Positions 20,295-28,066 of a stretch of 28,971 nt of DNA are shown here, one piece after another; the stretch's first letter is position 1, and each line of letters opens with the position of its first letter. The stretch covers positions 1 through 28,971 of IMG/VR virus record IMGVR_UViG_3300006163_000013; one strand, written 5' to 3'. The position numbers and the translations under genes were made by a program. The notes under the pieces were generated by a model that saw nothing but the letters and a program-made list of their open reading frames with translations, searched no databases and was not told the DNA's origin. The stretch is from a virus.

Positions 20295-20870
20295 CTACTT
20301 CTTCTTAAACCTGAGCGCGTTGTCGTCTTTGGCGATCGGCTTGGTGTTGCGTTTCTCCAGCTCCGCGACGCGAGCTTCGGCCCGCTTCGCCCGGTCCTGG
20401 GCGTCGATCATCGACCGGACGGCGTCGAGACGCTCGCGATCGTGCTTCTCGGTCTGCTCGTACGCGGCGTCCCGGCCCCGCTGCATCGTCTCGATCGTGT
20501 TCTGCATCACGACGATCTTCTGCTCGGCGACGGCGGCGCGTCGGAGGATGATCACCTCGTTCTCCTGGAGTGCTGCGATCCGCTTGCGGAGCTCGAGCAG
20601 CTCGCGATCCTTCTTGCCGACCTCGACCCGAAGGCCGTCGACCTGCTTCCCGAGCTCAGCGTCGGTCCGCTGCATCTTGAGGCGGACGTTCTCGGTCTCC
20701 AGCTTCAGGGTTCTGTCGTTCAGAGCCTTGACGCGCTCCCTGGCGGCGCTCAGGTCACCCTCGGTCGACTTCAGAAGTTTTCCGATCGCATCGAGCTGGA
20801 TCGCCTGATTGATCTCATTCGTGGTCGGACCGGCCATCCGTGCGGCGGCCTCTGCGAACGCGTCTGCCAT
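20295..20870 (-). CDS. Coiled-coil protein
   Basis: This 191-residue protein is mostly one long helix of Leu/Ile heptads from about residue 25 to 175 (EGDLSAARERVKALNDRTLK, then DRELLELRKRIAALQENEVI and beyond), with a basic end (RFKKK). It is probably an elongated dimer: a structural, scaffold or SMC-arm-like protein. Nothing points to one enzyme. The start has GAGAGGG upstream. Confidence 0.7.
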   Translation of the reverse strand: MADAFAEAAARMAGPTTNEINQAIQLDAIGKLLKSTEGDLSAARERVKALNDRTLKLETENVRLKMQRTDAELGKQVDGLRVEVGKKDRELLELRKRIAALQENEVIILRRAAVAEQKIVVMQNTIETMQRGRDAAYEQTEKHDRERLDAVRSMIDAQDRAKRAEARVAELEKRNTKPIAKDDNALRFKKK

Positions 20871-20888
20871 TGTCTCTACCCTCTCTTC

Positions 20889-21659
20889 CTATTTCAGACT
20901 GGTCATCGACACCGTCGAGACCTTCCAGGATCCGCCTGCCGCACAAACGAACAGGCGACGCTTCTCCGGAACAGGGATGTCCCCGAAGGCCGTCACAGCC
21001 TTCCAGTCCAGGCGGCTCTTCCAGAAGTCCTTGCCGTCGAGCTGGACGAGCACGGCGTCCCGCCGGACCGAAACCTTGACGGTCCGGGCCTTCCCAGGAC
21101 GGAAAATCTGGCCGTCGGTCTTCGTGGCGTACTGACCGCCGATCATCCCGAACATCGAGCAGCCGCAGTTGAAGGCGTCGAATAGGAACGTGCCGGTCAC
21201 GTCCCCCTGGACGATCCCGATGTCGAATCCGAAGTTCCCGGAGACGCGCTCGATCGAGAGCGTCAAGTCGTACTCCTCGGGGAGCTCGTGGTCGAACGAG
21301 ACGGAGACGCGGGAAGGGTTCTCGCCCGTGTTGACGAGCGTCTTGCCGACGTGCTTCCAGGCGCCGTTCGTCGTCTCGACCTTCGCCTTCAAGAGGAGGT
21401 CCGTCGTGACGCACCGTTTGGGGTCCATCGAGAAGGACGCACCCGTGAGCGCCTTCCCCTCGGGCGCCGCGTCCTCCATCGAGAACCGCTCGATCTCGGA
21501 CTTCCGGAAGGTGAGCCTCTTTCCGTCCTTGGTCTCGACGGTGTAGGCGTCCCCGTCCGTCGAGACGGACTTCCACTGGATCCGACGACCGTCACGGAGA
21601 ACGAGCTCATCCGCGGCGCAGGGAAGAGCGAGCAGCGCGACCATCACCATCGTTCTCAC
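20889..21659 (-). CDS. Secreted beta-sandwich protein with Planctomycete-like N-domain
   Basis: This 256-residue protein has a Sec signal peptide (RTMVMVALLALPCAA, likely cut after residue 16). The mature protein opens with LVLRDGRRIQWKSVSTDGDA, continuing into VETKDGKRLTFRKSEIERF. This small beta domain is one I associate with secreted proteins of Planctomycetota. The next ~180 residues look like a jelly-roll or LamG/DUF1080-like carbohydrate-binding module (LTLSIERVSGNFGFDIGI, GTFLFDAF, VQLDGKDFW). There is no clear catalytic residue. It starts at a GTG; an ATG lies at 21,650. It is probably acquired from a host and could act in the periplasm or at the cell surface. Confidence 0.65.
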   Translation of the reverse strand: MRTMVMVALLALPCAADELVLRDGRRIQWKSVSTDGDAYTVETKDGKRLTFRKSEIERFSMEDAAPEGKALTGASFSMDPKRCVTTDLLLKAKVETTNGAWKHVGKTLVNTGENPSRVSVSFDHELPEEYDLTLSIERVSGNFGFDIGIVQGDVTGTFLFDAFNCGCSMFGMIGGQYATKTDGQIFRPGKARTVKVSVRRDAVLVQLDGKDFWKSRLDWKAVTAFGDIPVPEKRRLFVCAAGGSWKVSTVSMTSLK

Positions 21660-21671
21660 GAGGCACCTCTC

Positions 21672-21797
21672 TTATTTCTTATGATCCCAGTCACGACGCT
21701 TGCACTTCGGGCATTCGACCGGCTTTCCCTTCTTCCGGCCGATCCACTCGTACAGGCACTGAAGGCACTTCCAAACCGGCAGAGAGATACTTTTCAT
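21672..21797 (-). CDS. 41-residue zinc ribbon
   Basis: This short gene is easily missed. The product has CLQC (11-14) and CPKC (30-33), a minimal four-Cys ribbon of rubredoxin-like size, with basic surroundings (GRKKGKP and KRRDW). Its ATG lies about 10 bases downstream of the -10 of the strong promoter, so it is the first gene of that transcript. It probably binds nucleic acid or a partner. Confidence 0.6.
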   Translation of the reverse strand: MKSISLPVWKCLQCLYEWIGRKKGKPVECPKCKRRDWDHKK

Positions 21798-21805
21798 ACT
21801 ATCAT

Positions 21806-21834
21806 CATATATACCGCCATTCGGCTGGTGTCAA
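21806..21834 (-). promoter_or_regulatory. Consensus-like sigma70 promoter
   Basis: On the minus strand a perfect -35 TTGACA (21,829-21,834) is followed after 17 bases by TATATG (21,806-21,811), in an AT-rich run that also offers TATGAT at 19-base spacing. The -35 contains the TGA stop of the glycosyltransferase gene. It would drive the zinc-ribbon and secreted-protein genes and the long block below, with a very short leader. Confidence 0.7.
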
Positions 21835-22586
21835 TCTAAAAAGTGAACCCCCGCCCCGACCCCACTCTCAGCCCAGCGACGAATCGGATCCGGCCACGGG
21901 CAGGCTCCCTCAACGACCGTGCCATTCGGCCAGCCGTCGATCGTCGCCTCGGCCGTCTCGGTGAAGTGCTTCTTCGCGCCGACGGCGTAGTGGAGGTGGT
22001 AATGCATCGGCCGAAGGACGCGGACCTCCTGGAAGAGCATCTTCTTCGGCGTGAGAATCGGGTGGTGCTCGGGGTTCCCGTTGTACTTCTTGGCGACCTC
22101 CCAGGCGAGATTCCGGATGACGCCGACCTCTGCCCGGACATCCCAGGCACGCATGTGCCACTCGGACGGGCCGAACCGTAGCGCCAGATCGTTCCTCCAG
22201 TGGATCGTCTCGAAGGTGAAGATCTTTGGGACGATCCCGCCGCGATGCAGATCGAAGAGCATCGCGAGCTCGTCGACGTCGTAGTACTCGTCGCAGTCGA
22301 GGTGGACCAGGAACTCCGTGTCCGGGAAGTTGTCGAGCGCAAGTTTCCGGGCGTCCTCAAGTGCCGTCGCGAGCCGGAAGGTCTTCCAGTCCCCGGACCC
22401 GTACTTCTGCTCGTAGTCCCTGGTCCAGGAGACGCTGCCAGGGAGACGGCGGAACTGACGCTGCTCCTGGGACACGTCCAGAACGAGGTGACAACCGACT
22501 CTGGCGTGATGCTCGATCGAGCCCAGAAGGAAGTCGTACTCCTCGCCGCCGCCGCAGACCGTGAAGAAGCAGATCTTCGGAATCAT
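21831..22586 (-). CDS. GT-A glycosyltransferase, GT2/GT92-like
   Basis: This 251-residue enzyme has a GT-A core: PKICFFTVCGGGEEYDFL at the N-terminus and FLVHLDCDEYYDVDEL (92-107), with DCDE at 97-100 as the metal and nucleotide-sugar site. A C-terminal half rich in His and Trp (HYHLHYAV, WPDPIRRWAE) could shape the acceptor site. It is coupled by ATGA to the methyltransferase. A promoter sits over its stop codon. Its substrate is unknown. Confidence 0.7.
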   Translation of the reverse strand: MIPKICFFTVCGGGEEYDFLLGSIEHHARVGCHLVLDVSQEQRQFRRLPGSVSWTRDYEQKYGSGDWKTFRLATALEDARKLALDNFPDTEFLVHLDCDEYYDVDELAMLFDLHRGGIVPKIFTFETIHWRNDLALRFGPSEWHMRAWDVRAEVGVIRNLAWEVAKKYNGNPEHHPILTPKKMLFQEVRVLRPMHYHLHYAVGAKKHFTETAEATIDGWPNGTVVEGACPWPDPIRRWAESGVGAGVHFLD

Positions 22587-23164
22587 ACGCGAACCCAGCA
22601 GCTCTGGAAGTGATCGAGCAGGCAGATGAATCGATTGTCCCTGAGGAAGCGTTTGGCGAGCTCTCCCTTGCCCCCGCCGATCGGATCGTTGTCGTCAATC
22701 AGGACGCAGGCTTTCGGACCAAGCTTCGGCATGGCGGCCTGCAGCTCTCTTGAGGCGTGCAGTTGCGCCGGAGCCGGGTTGCCGCGATCGTAGTCGAACG
22801 AGTCCAGGTAGAGCAGGTCGATCCGCCCCATGAAGGACTTCAGGAACTCCACGGAATCACCGACGACCAGGGTGATGAACTCGCTCGGCTCCACGAAGTG
22901 CCGGGCCGTCTCAACGTGCCGAGGTTCGATGTCGACGGACCAGAACCAAGTGTTCCCCCTCCTCTTCGCGAAGTCGGCGAACAGTCTGGTCGACGCCCCG
23001 TCCTGGTAGCTTTCGCTCCTGATGCACCCGGTCTCGACGATGTTGGATCCGCCGGTCTGGAACGTCCAGTTGAGCGCCATCTGGAACGTGGACCAGCGAT
23101 CGTGGATCCGGCTCCGGTAGAACTCGGCGAGCTTGTCTCTGAAGTCGAACACGTCTTCGATCAT
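22583..23164 (-). CDS. SAM-dependent methyltransferase
   Basis: This 193-residue class I methyltransferase has motif I around SNIVETGCIRSE (40-51), motif II around FWSVDIEPRHVETA (73-86), LVVGDSVEFLKSF (98-110) and DLLYLDSFDYDRG (115-127). The later VLIDDND resembles the Methyltransf_24-type enzymes that methylate glycans and are often found with sugar genes. The ATG overlaps the stop of the GT9-like gene (ATGA). It may cap or decorate the sugar made by the adjacent enzymes. Confidence 0.7.
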   Translation of the reverse strand: MIEDVFDFRDKLAEFYRSRIHDRWSTFQMALNWTFQTGGSNIVETGCIRSESYQDGASTRLFADFAKRRGNTWFWSVDIEPRHVETARHFVEPSEFITLVVGDSVEFLKSFMGRIDLLYLDSFDYDRGNPAPAQLHASRELQAAMPKLGPKACVLIDDNDPIGGGKGELAKRFLRDNRFICLLDHFQSCWVRV

Positions 23165-24087
23165 TTCACCCCTCCGTCCTTCAATGTGAGATCGAGGAAT
23201 TCTGAAAACCGACTCTCCGTGTAGTTGCTGTGGGAACAGTACATATTCTCGGGGTACGCGAGGCCGTACCCATAGCCGTGCAGATCAAGTCGCTTGCACT
23301 TCTTGTAGTCGTCCCACTCGTGATTCGTGGCGACGAAGAAGGTCGGCTTCCTCATCCGCCAGGAGGCGTGCATGATCGCGCTGTTGCAGACGACCGTCGC
23401 CACGGACCGGCGGACGGTCTCCAGGCTCCCCGACACGCTGAAGCGATCGATGGCCGAGAGGACGCCATCGAGCTGCGGCGGATCGGCTTCGTTGTGGGCG
23501 GTCGACGGCTTGTGGTCGTCGAGGATGACGTTCGTGTACCGCTTCCCCAGGAAGATTGGCGTGAGGCCGCGCTTCAGACAGACCGACGCCACGCTCGTGT
23601 AGATGTGCGACGGAATAGACCTGCCCTCCCCCTTGCCGTTGCTGGCGGTGACGGAGAAGGCGACGAACTTCTCCGGGAAGGTGTCCAGGACGGCCCGGTC
23701 ACTCTCGGAGAACCTCGGCTTGTACGGGACCGGATCCAGGACGGGGTGATGGAAGAACGGCTTCGGCGGGAGCCCGTGCCTTCTCCGGTAAACCTGATCG
23801 AAGCAGTCGTGGAAGCCCAGGGAGAGAATGACGAGCTGCGTGGACAGGTGGTGGTAGAGGAACAGGTCCGGGGCGTCCGGATTGTGACAGAGGAGCACGA
23901 TCACGGCCCGATCCCCCGGCTTGAGCGCGTCGAGCTTTCGAAAGACGTCCGTCGTGACGACGCCGTTAATGACGTCGCCCAGGCCGCCGGAGAACTCGAA
24001 GTAGATGCCCTTCTTGATGGCCGACGGGATCGAGGCGAGGACCTCCGGATGTCCGCCGTTCGGACTGTCGTAACTCAGGATCAGCAT
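23161..24087 (-). CDS. GT9-like (GT-B) glycosyltransferase
   Basis: This 308-residue protein resembles heptosyltransferase/ADP-heptose-type GT-B enzymes. A first glycine loop, FSGGLGDVINGVVTTDVFRK (32-51), is followed by a hydrophobic strand (RAVIVLLCHN). The C-terminal donor half has PTFFVATNH and, before it, SVSGSLETVRRSVATVVCNS with a VCNSAIMH signature. The start at 24,087 overlaps the preceding gene by 7 bases. It is a likely paralogue of the protein at 24,479-25,309. Confidence 0.65.
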   Translation of the reverse strand: MLILSYDSPNGGHPEVLASIPSAIKKGIYFEFSGGLGDVINGVVTTDVFRKLDALKPGDRAVIVLLCHNPDAPDLFLYHHLSTQLVILSLGFHDCFDQVYRRRHGLPPKPFFHHPVLDPVPYKPRFSESDRAVLDTFPEKFVAFSVTASNGKGEGRSIPSHIYTSVASVCLKRGLTPIFLGKRYTNVILDDHKPSTAHNEADPPQLDGVLSAIDRFSVSGSLETVRRSVATVVCNSAIMHASWRMRKPTFFVATNHEWDDYKKCKRLDLHGYGYGLAYPENMYCSHSNYTESRFSEFLDLTLKDGGVK

Positions 24088-24467
24088 GGATGAGATTTCT
24101 CCTCGATGATGGCGGACCCGAGCGCGAGATTAACCGTCTTCTTGATCTTGGCTCGCCGGTCATTGCTCAGGTACACGTCACGGGCGAGCGAGATAAACGC
24201 GTCGTCGAAACGCAGCTCGGCTTCGTGAGCACGAATCTTGTCCTCAACGTCCCACAGCCGCGTATTGACGGAAGTCAGCGCCTTCTCGCACTCGGCCAGG
24301 ATCGGATGGAACGGCACATCGTGGTTCCAGACATGCTCAAGGGCCGAGAGCTCCCGCTGGACGTTCGACACCTGCGCGAGGTTTGTGATTCGGACGGACT
24401 TGATCCGAAGGATGGTGATCTTGTCGAGCAGCTCTCCGGGCGAGATCGGAACAAGGATGTCTTTCAC
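24081..24467 (-). CDS. DUF6165-like protein
   Basis: This 128-residue helical protein starts at a GTG with GGAGGG upstream. The N-terminal signature PISPGELLDKITILRIKSVR (7-26), followed by NVQREL, matches my memory of the DUF6165 family, which is found with glycosyltransferase and polysaccharide genes. It has no catalytic motif and may be a small accessory or regulatory partner. The longer frame upstream is antisense-like and rejected. It lies between two GT9-like genes. Confidence 0.65.
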   Translation of the reverse strand: MKDILVPISPGELLDKITILRIKSVRITNLAQVSNVQRELSALEHVWNHDVPFHPILAECEKALTSVNTRLWDVEDKIRAHEAELRFDDAFISLARDVYLSNDRRAKIKKTVNLALGSAIIEEKSHPC

Positions 24468-24478
24468 CTGCCCTCCAC

Positions 24479-25309
24479 CTATCGCTTGCGAAGCCAGTCG
24501 CGAAGACGGTTTTTTGTATATTGAGAAAAGTACATGTGGTCCGCGTCGGGCCGATTCATCCCCTGCATGTAACCGACGGGGCCACCGGGGAGGTACAGGT
24601 CCCCAGTCACTTTGTCGTAGAGCAGGAACACGGGCCTCTTCTCGCTCCACGCCATGTTCATCGACGCACTGTGCGCCGTCATGACGCCCGCCGAGAGCTT
24701 GATCGCTTCGATGGTCCCGGGTACCGAGAGCTTATCCACGCTGTCGTAGACGCCGGGCACGATCTTGATGTCGTTGGAACGCCCATCCTTGAAGTAGTGC
24801 CTCAGTCCAACCACGAGGACTTTGAAGCCCATTTCGATGGCTGTTGACGCCATCTCCTGCCGGATTTCCGCTGGGATGCTCTTCTCCTGGGTGCTGGCTG
24901 TCGCGGCGAGGACGACGAACTTCTCCCTGCGAAGCTGGTAAAGAAGCTCGAGATCGTTTGGAGACGGGTAGAACGTGAGCGTCTCCGAGGGGGCGTAGGG
25001 CGGGCACGGCGTTTCCCTGGGAATGCCGTGAGCTACGCGCCACTCCTGGTTCTCCCACGGATGGAATGAGGTCTTGAAGCCCAGGTCGATCACGTCGATC
25101 TGATCGCGCTTCGGATGCCACTTCCAGATTTCCGCAAGACCAGGACTGTGGCTCATGAGAACGATCTTGGCGCGATCCCCAGGGGGGATCACGTCGAGAA
25201 GTTCGTACCAGACTTTCCCTGAAAAGTACATCCTGAGGATCGCGTCCCCGAGCCCGCCGACGTACTCCTGGTACGAGAAGATGTTCTCGGTCGATTTCTT
25301 GTGCTTCAC
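24479..25309 (-). CDS. GT9-like (GT-B) glycosyltransferase
   Basis: This 276-residue protein begins at a GTG overlapping the TGA of the upstream GT4 gene (GTGA). It has YVGGLGDAILRMYFSGKVW (~16-34), matching the GGLGD loop of its neighbour, FVVLAATASTQEKSIPAEIR in the middle, and GVMTAHSASMNMAWSEKRPV in the donor half. The two GT9-like enzymes probably arose by duplication and may act in sequence. The much longer frame reading upstream to 26,413 is a shadow of the GT4 gene. Confidence 0.65.
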   Translation of the reverse strand: MKHKKSTENIFSYQEYVGGLGDAILRMYFSGKVWYELLDVIPPGDRAKIVLMSHSPGLAEIWKWHPKRDQIDVIDLGFKTSFHPWENQEWRVAHGIPRETPCPPYAPSETLTFYPSPNDLELLYQLRREKFVVLAATASTQEKSIPAEIRQEMASTAIEMGFKVLVVGLRHYFKDGRSNDIKIVPGVYDSVDKLSVPGTIEAIKLSAGVMTAHSASMNMAWSEKRPVFLLYDKVTGDLYLPGGPVGYMQGMNRPDADHMYFSQYTKNRLRDWLRKR

Positions 25310-27036
25310 GGCTGCACCTCGATCAGGCGTCGTGTCACGTTCGCCGCGGTGGAGTCCCAGGTGAACGGCGAGAGCCGGTCGTTGAGGAGATAGACCTTCG
25401 AGCGGATCTTGTAGCCGCCGTCCCGGACCGCCAGCATCGCATCGGCCAGATTTCTCGTGGCCTTCGTCCGGAGGAGCGAGAACTCCATGCCGACGTACCA
25501 GGGCGAGACCGACTCCACTTCCGGCAGTCGCCCGACGCCGTCGACGTCGAAGACGAAGGCGTCCTCGCCAAAGATCTCCGGATGGACGGAGTTCCGCGGG
25601 ACGATGACCGGCTTCAGGCACGCCGACGCCTCGTGGGCCGGGAGATTCCAGCCCTCGCCGATCGAGGCGCAGACGTAGGCGTCGGAGGCCGCGTAGATCC
25701 CGGACATCTCGTGCTCGTTGAAGCGGCCCTCCAGGACCCAGACCCGAACCTTGCTCCTGGCGACATGCGCCGACAGCTTCGCCGTCCAGGCCGTCGGCCC
25801 ATGCGTGGTTGCAATGACGAGGTCGACGTCGGCCCGGGAACCGAAGGCCATCGCCAGGGCGTCGGCCGCGACCTCGAAGCCCTTCCTGGGCGACGGAAGG
25901 CCGACCGACAGGAAGACGAATCCGGACGGAGACGCGACGGCCCCACGTTTGCCGGTCGAGAGCAATCGACAGGGCGGCAGCTTCCGGCGTTTCTGCGGCC
26001 GGTAGACCGCCCGGTCGATGCCGAGCGGGACGACCGAGATCGGCACGCGGATGCCGCTCTCCTTGAAGGTCGAGGCGTTCCACTCCGTGCAGACCCAGAG
26101 CTCGTCGTACGAACTGTTCACCTGCTTCGCCATGTCGACGTGGACCCGGTTGTGCGTCTCCATGAGCGTCCAGTTGATCCGGTGTCGGCCGACCGGCGGC
26201 CGGAAGTCCGGCCCGAAGAAGCGCAGGAACGGCGCCCGCGGTCCGACCAGGGTCGACTTGTACGGATCGAGACGCGCCCTGGTGTACTCGTCGACCAGGA
26301 CCTGCTCGGCCGACGGCGCGTCGAGCCGGACGGAGACCGAGTTCGCGACCCGCAGCAGCGTCTCGCGGTTGATCTTCCCGTAGCTCGCGTAGCTGTAGAA
26401 GTGGCCGTTCCAAAGGACCTCCGGCCCGCGCGACCGGTGGACCGGCGGGGGTGGAGGCTCCGGCGCCGGATCAACCTTCTTTATCGGCTCCGGCGCCGAG
26501 ACCTTCTCCTTCGTGAACGTGCCGAACTCGACGACAGGATCCGCGATCGGATCGATCTGGCGCATCTCGGCATTGACCCATACCCAGGTCCTCGGCAGGA
26601 AGAGGAACTTCGCCTCCCGGACCTCTGCCAGGGCGATCGCGAGGTTGACCGCCTCGCGTCCTGGGGCGAGTGCATTCCTGGCGCACCAGCGGTCGAGCAC
26701 GCGGAGCGCCGATGGTGTGCGCTTGAAGAGGACAGACCGGAGAGATACCCTGCCGATCCCATCGAACGGGCAGGCGTTCTGCGGCGTCCGGCTGATCCGG
26801 TCGACGTGCGCGGCGACGTCCCAGCTCGCGTCGTACATGACGGGATACGTCCTGGCAGAGTGGATCCGACCTCCAGGCTCGATGAACAGGAAGCCATGCT
26901 TCTCATTCTTGAAGTGATCCATCGCGGCGCAGATCGCATCGGCGACCGGCAGTTCAGGCGGTTCGTACGCGACGGTCCAGTCGCGCATTTTCCCGAGGGT
27001 CGGCGACGGAGCCCCCTTGAAGGTGACGACGATCAT
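25306..27036 (-). CDS. Two-domain glycosyltransferase, C-terminal GT4
   Basis: This 576-residue protein has two parts joined by a Pro-rich linker (PEPIKKVDPAPEPPPPPV). The N-terminal ~165 residues (VTFKGAPSPT..., HGFLFIEPGGRIHSARTYPV) recall a GT-A-like fold, but I see no clear DxD. The C-terminal ~330 residues form a GT-B GT4 enzyme: FVFLSVGLPSPRKGFEVAAD, then SGIYAASDAYVCASIGEGWN followed by LPAHEA, with Glu/His in the expected catalytic E..HE region. The ATG at 27,036 overlaps the upstream stop (ATGA). It heads the 27-21.8 kb block and may be a chain-building or bifunctional enzyme. Confidence 0.75.
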   Translation of the reverse strand: MIVVTFKGAPSPTLGKMRDWTVAYEPPELPVADAICAAMDHFKNEKHGFLFIEPGGRIHSARTYPVMYDASWDVAAHVDRISRTPQNACPFDGIGRVSLRSVLFKRTPSALRVLDRWCARNALAPGREAVNLAIALAEVREAKFLFLPRTWVWVNAEMRQIDPIADPVVEFGTFTKEKVSAPEPIKKVDPAPEPPPPPVHRSRGPEVLWNGHFYSYASYGKINRETLLRVANSVSVRLDAPSAEQVLVDEYTRARLDPYKSTLVGPRAPFLRFFGPDFRPPVGRHRINWTLMETHNRVHVDMAKQVNSSYDELWVCTEWNASTFKESGIRVPISVVPLGIDRAVYRPQKRRKLPPCRLLSTGKRGAVASPSGFVFLSVGLPSPRKGFEVAADALAMAFGSRADVDLVIATTHGPTAWTAKLSAHVARSKVRVWVLEGRFNEHEMSGIYAASDAYVCASIGEGWNLPAHEASACLKPVIVPRNSVHPEIFGEDAFVFDVDGVGRLPEVESVSPWYVGMEFSLLRTKATRNLADAMLAVRDGGYKIRSKVYLLNDRLSPFTWDSTAANVTRRLIEVQP

Positions 27037-27551
27037 CGGCGACCGCCGCTCTTCTTTTTCTGGTCGGATTTCTTCTGATGCTTTCCATTCCGCTTTGCGT
27101 CCAGGAGAGAACCGGCGCCGATAGAAGTCGCAACGATCCCGCCGACCATGACGTCCCACTTGTCCAGCGTCTCTTCCTTCTTAGGGGCGCGTTCACGAGA
27201 ATTCCTGGCGCCGTCGCACTTCGCTTCGTGGATGGTCGAGCAGGCCGTTCCGCCGTCGTAGCCGTAGTTCTGGTGGACGTAGGCGTTGCAGGCGGGGCAC
27301 ATCGAGATCGCAGACTTCTGGCAGCTGACGCAGACCTTCGAGGCCGACGGAAGCAAGCACGGCTCGACGACTGCGGTTGGATTCCCGAGGCCAGGGCTGC
27401 TGATCTTCGTGGCGATCTCGACCACCGTCGGAGGATCGATTGACCGGCCACGCTTGACGCAGGATTCATGAGCAAGGTTCATCTTGTCGTCGGAGAGCAT
27501 GGACTCACCGACCTGGATATCAAAACCGCAGACCGCGCAGGTGAACGGCAT
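27033..27551 (-). CDS. Double zinc-finger protein with possible membrane segment
   Basis: This 172-residue protein has a LIM-like first finger (CAVC 5-8, then His and Cys ~27-31) and a second Cys-rich module (CVSC, CPAC, VHQN, then CSTIHEAKC; ~74-111). A moderately hydrophobic stretch (VMVGGIVATSIGAGSLL, ~134-150) could be a membrane helix, followed by a very Lys-rich tail. The QKSAISMC motif parallels GKNAISKC in the protein at 1,921-2,409. It is coupled by ATGA to the large glycosyltransferase. Confidence 0.6.
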   Translation of the reverse strand: MPFTCAVCGFDIQVGESMLSDDKMNLAHESCVKRGRSIDPPTVVEIATKISSPGLGNPTAVVEPCLLPSASKVCVSCQKSAISMCPACNAYVHQNYGYDGGTACSTIHEAKCDGARNSRERAPKKEETLDKWDVMVGGIVATSIGAGSLLDAKRNGKHQKKSDQKKKSGGRR

Positions 27552-27566
27552 CTCTTCTTCCCTTTC

Positions 27567-27842
27567 TTAAATCTCGAGCAGATGAGCGACGACCGACGCG
27601 ACGTCCTCGGCGTCATCCGGATCCTTCGGCGGGGTCTCGCCCAGCTCCAGGATGACGTGATGCAGCTTCGCGTCGACCGGGAACTCCGGCTTGCCGAACG
27701 AGTCGAGCGGCCAGCCGGTCAGCTTTCCGTTCGTCGTGAGGTCGTGCTCGATCCACCGACAGAGGAAGCAGGTCTCCTTCTTGGAGCGAACGAGCTCCGC
27801 GAGAGCGGCCGACCCCTCTACTTGCCGAAGGACTTCGCCCAT
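27567..27842 (-). CDS. Small protein with CxxC
   Basis: This 91-residue protein has a CFLC pair (25-28) and a later His (HDL, HHVIL), with a short acidic C-terminus (DDAEDVASVVAHLLEI). It may bind one metal ion. The ATG at 27,842 has GAGGAG upstream and overlaps the preceding gene by 25 bases. No family is recognised. Confidence 0.55.
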   Translation of the reverse strand: MGEVLRQVEGSAALAELVRSKKETCFLCRWIEHDLTTNGKLTGWPLDSFGKPEFPVDAKLHHVILELGETPPKDPDDAEDVASVVAHLLEI

Positions 27843-28033
27843 TTTCTCCTCGCTTCCTGCTCGCGCTCGTGGATCTCTTCGCCGACGCGGTGGAACTCGC
27901 TCAGATCCTTCTCGACGTAGTCGCCCTGGGTGATCCTTTTCTCGAGGGTGGCGTACTGGCGACGTAGCTTGTCGAGCTCGGTCCAGCCACGCGGAGTCTT
28001 TTCCCTGGGCCCGAAAAGGTCTCCTTGAGCCAT
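27818..28033 (-). CDS. Small coiled-coil-like protein
   Basis: This 71-residue charged, helical protein begins MAQGDLFG and continues with KLRRQYATLEKRIT and EFHRVGEEIHEREQEARRKW, suggesting a short coiled coil. I chose the ATG at 28,033 (AGG six bases before it) over a GTG at 28,054. Function is unknown. Confidence 0.55.
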   Translation of the reverse strand: MAQGDLFGPREKTPRGWTELDKLRRQYATLEKRITQGDYVEKDLSEFHRVGEEIHEREQEARRKWAKSFGK

Positions 28034-28066
28034 CTCAAACCTCGTCGTATACACGGTCAGATTTTT

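Noticed and set aside
24479-26413. 644-codon reading of the GT9-like gene extended upstream
   Set aside because: The first ~370 residues are antisense-like (Arg/Gly/Pro-rich) and overlap the GT4 gene. The GTG at 25,309 with a GTGA overlap is the better start.
25582-27078. 498-codon open frame on the plus strand
   Set aside because: It is antisense to the two-domain GT4 gene. Arg/Asp-rich without motifs and without a credible ribosome site.
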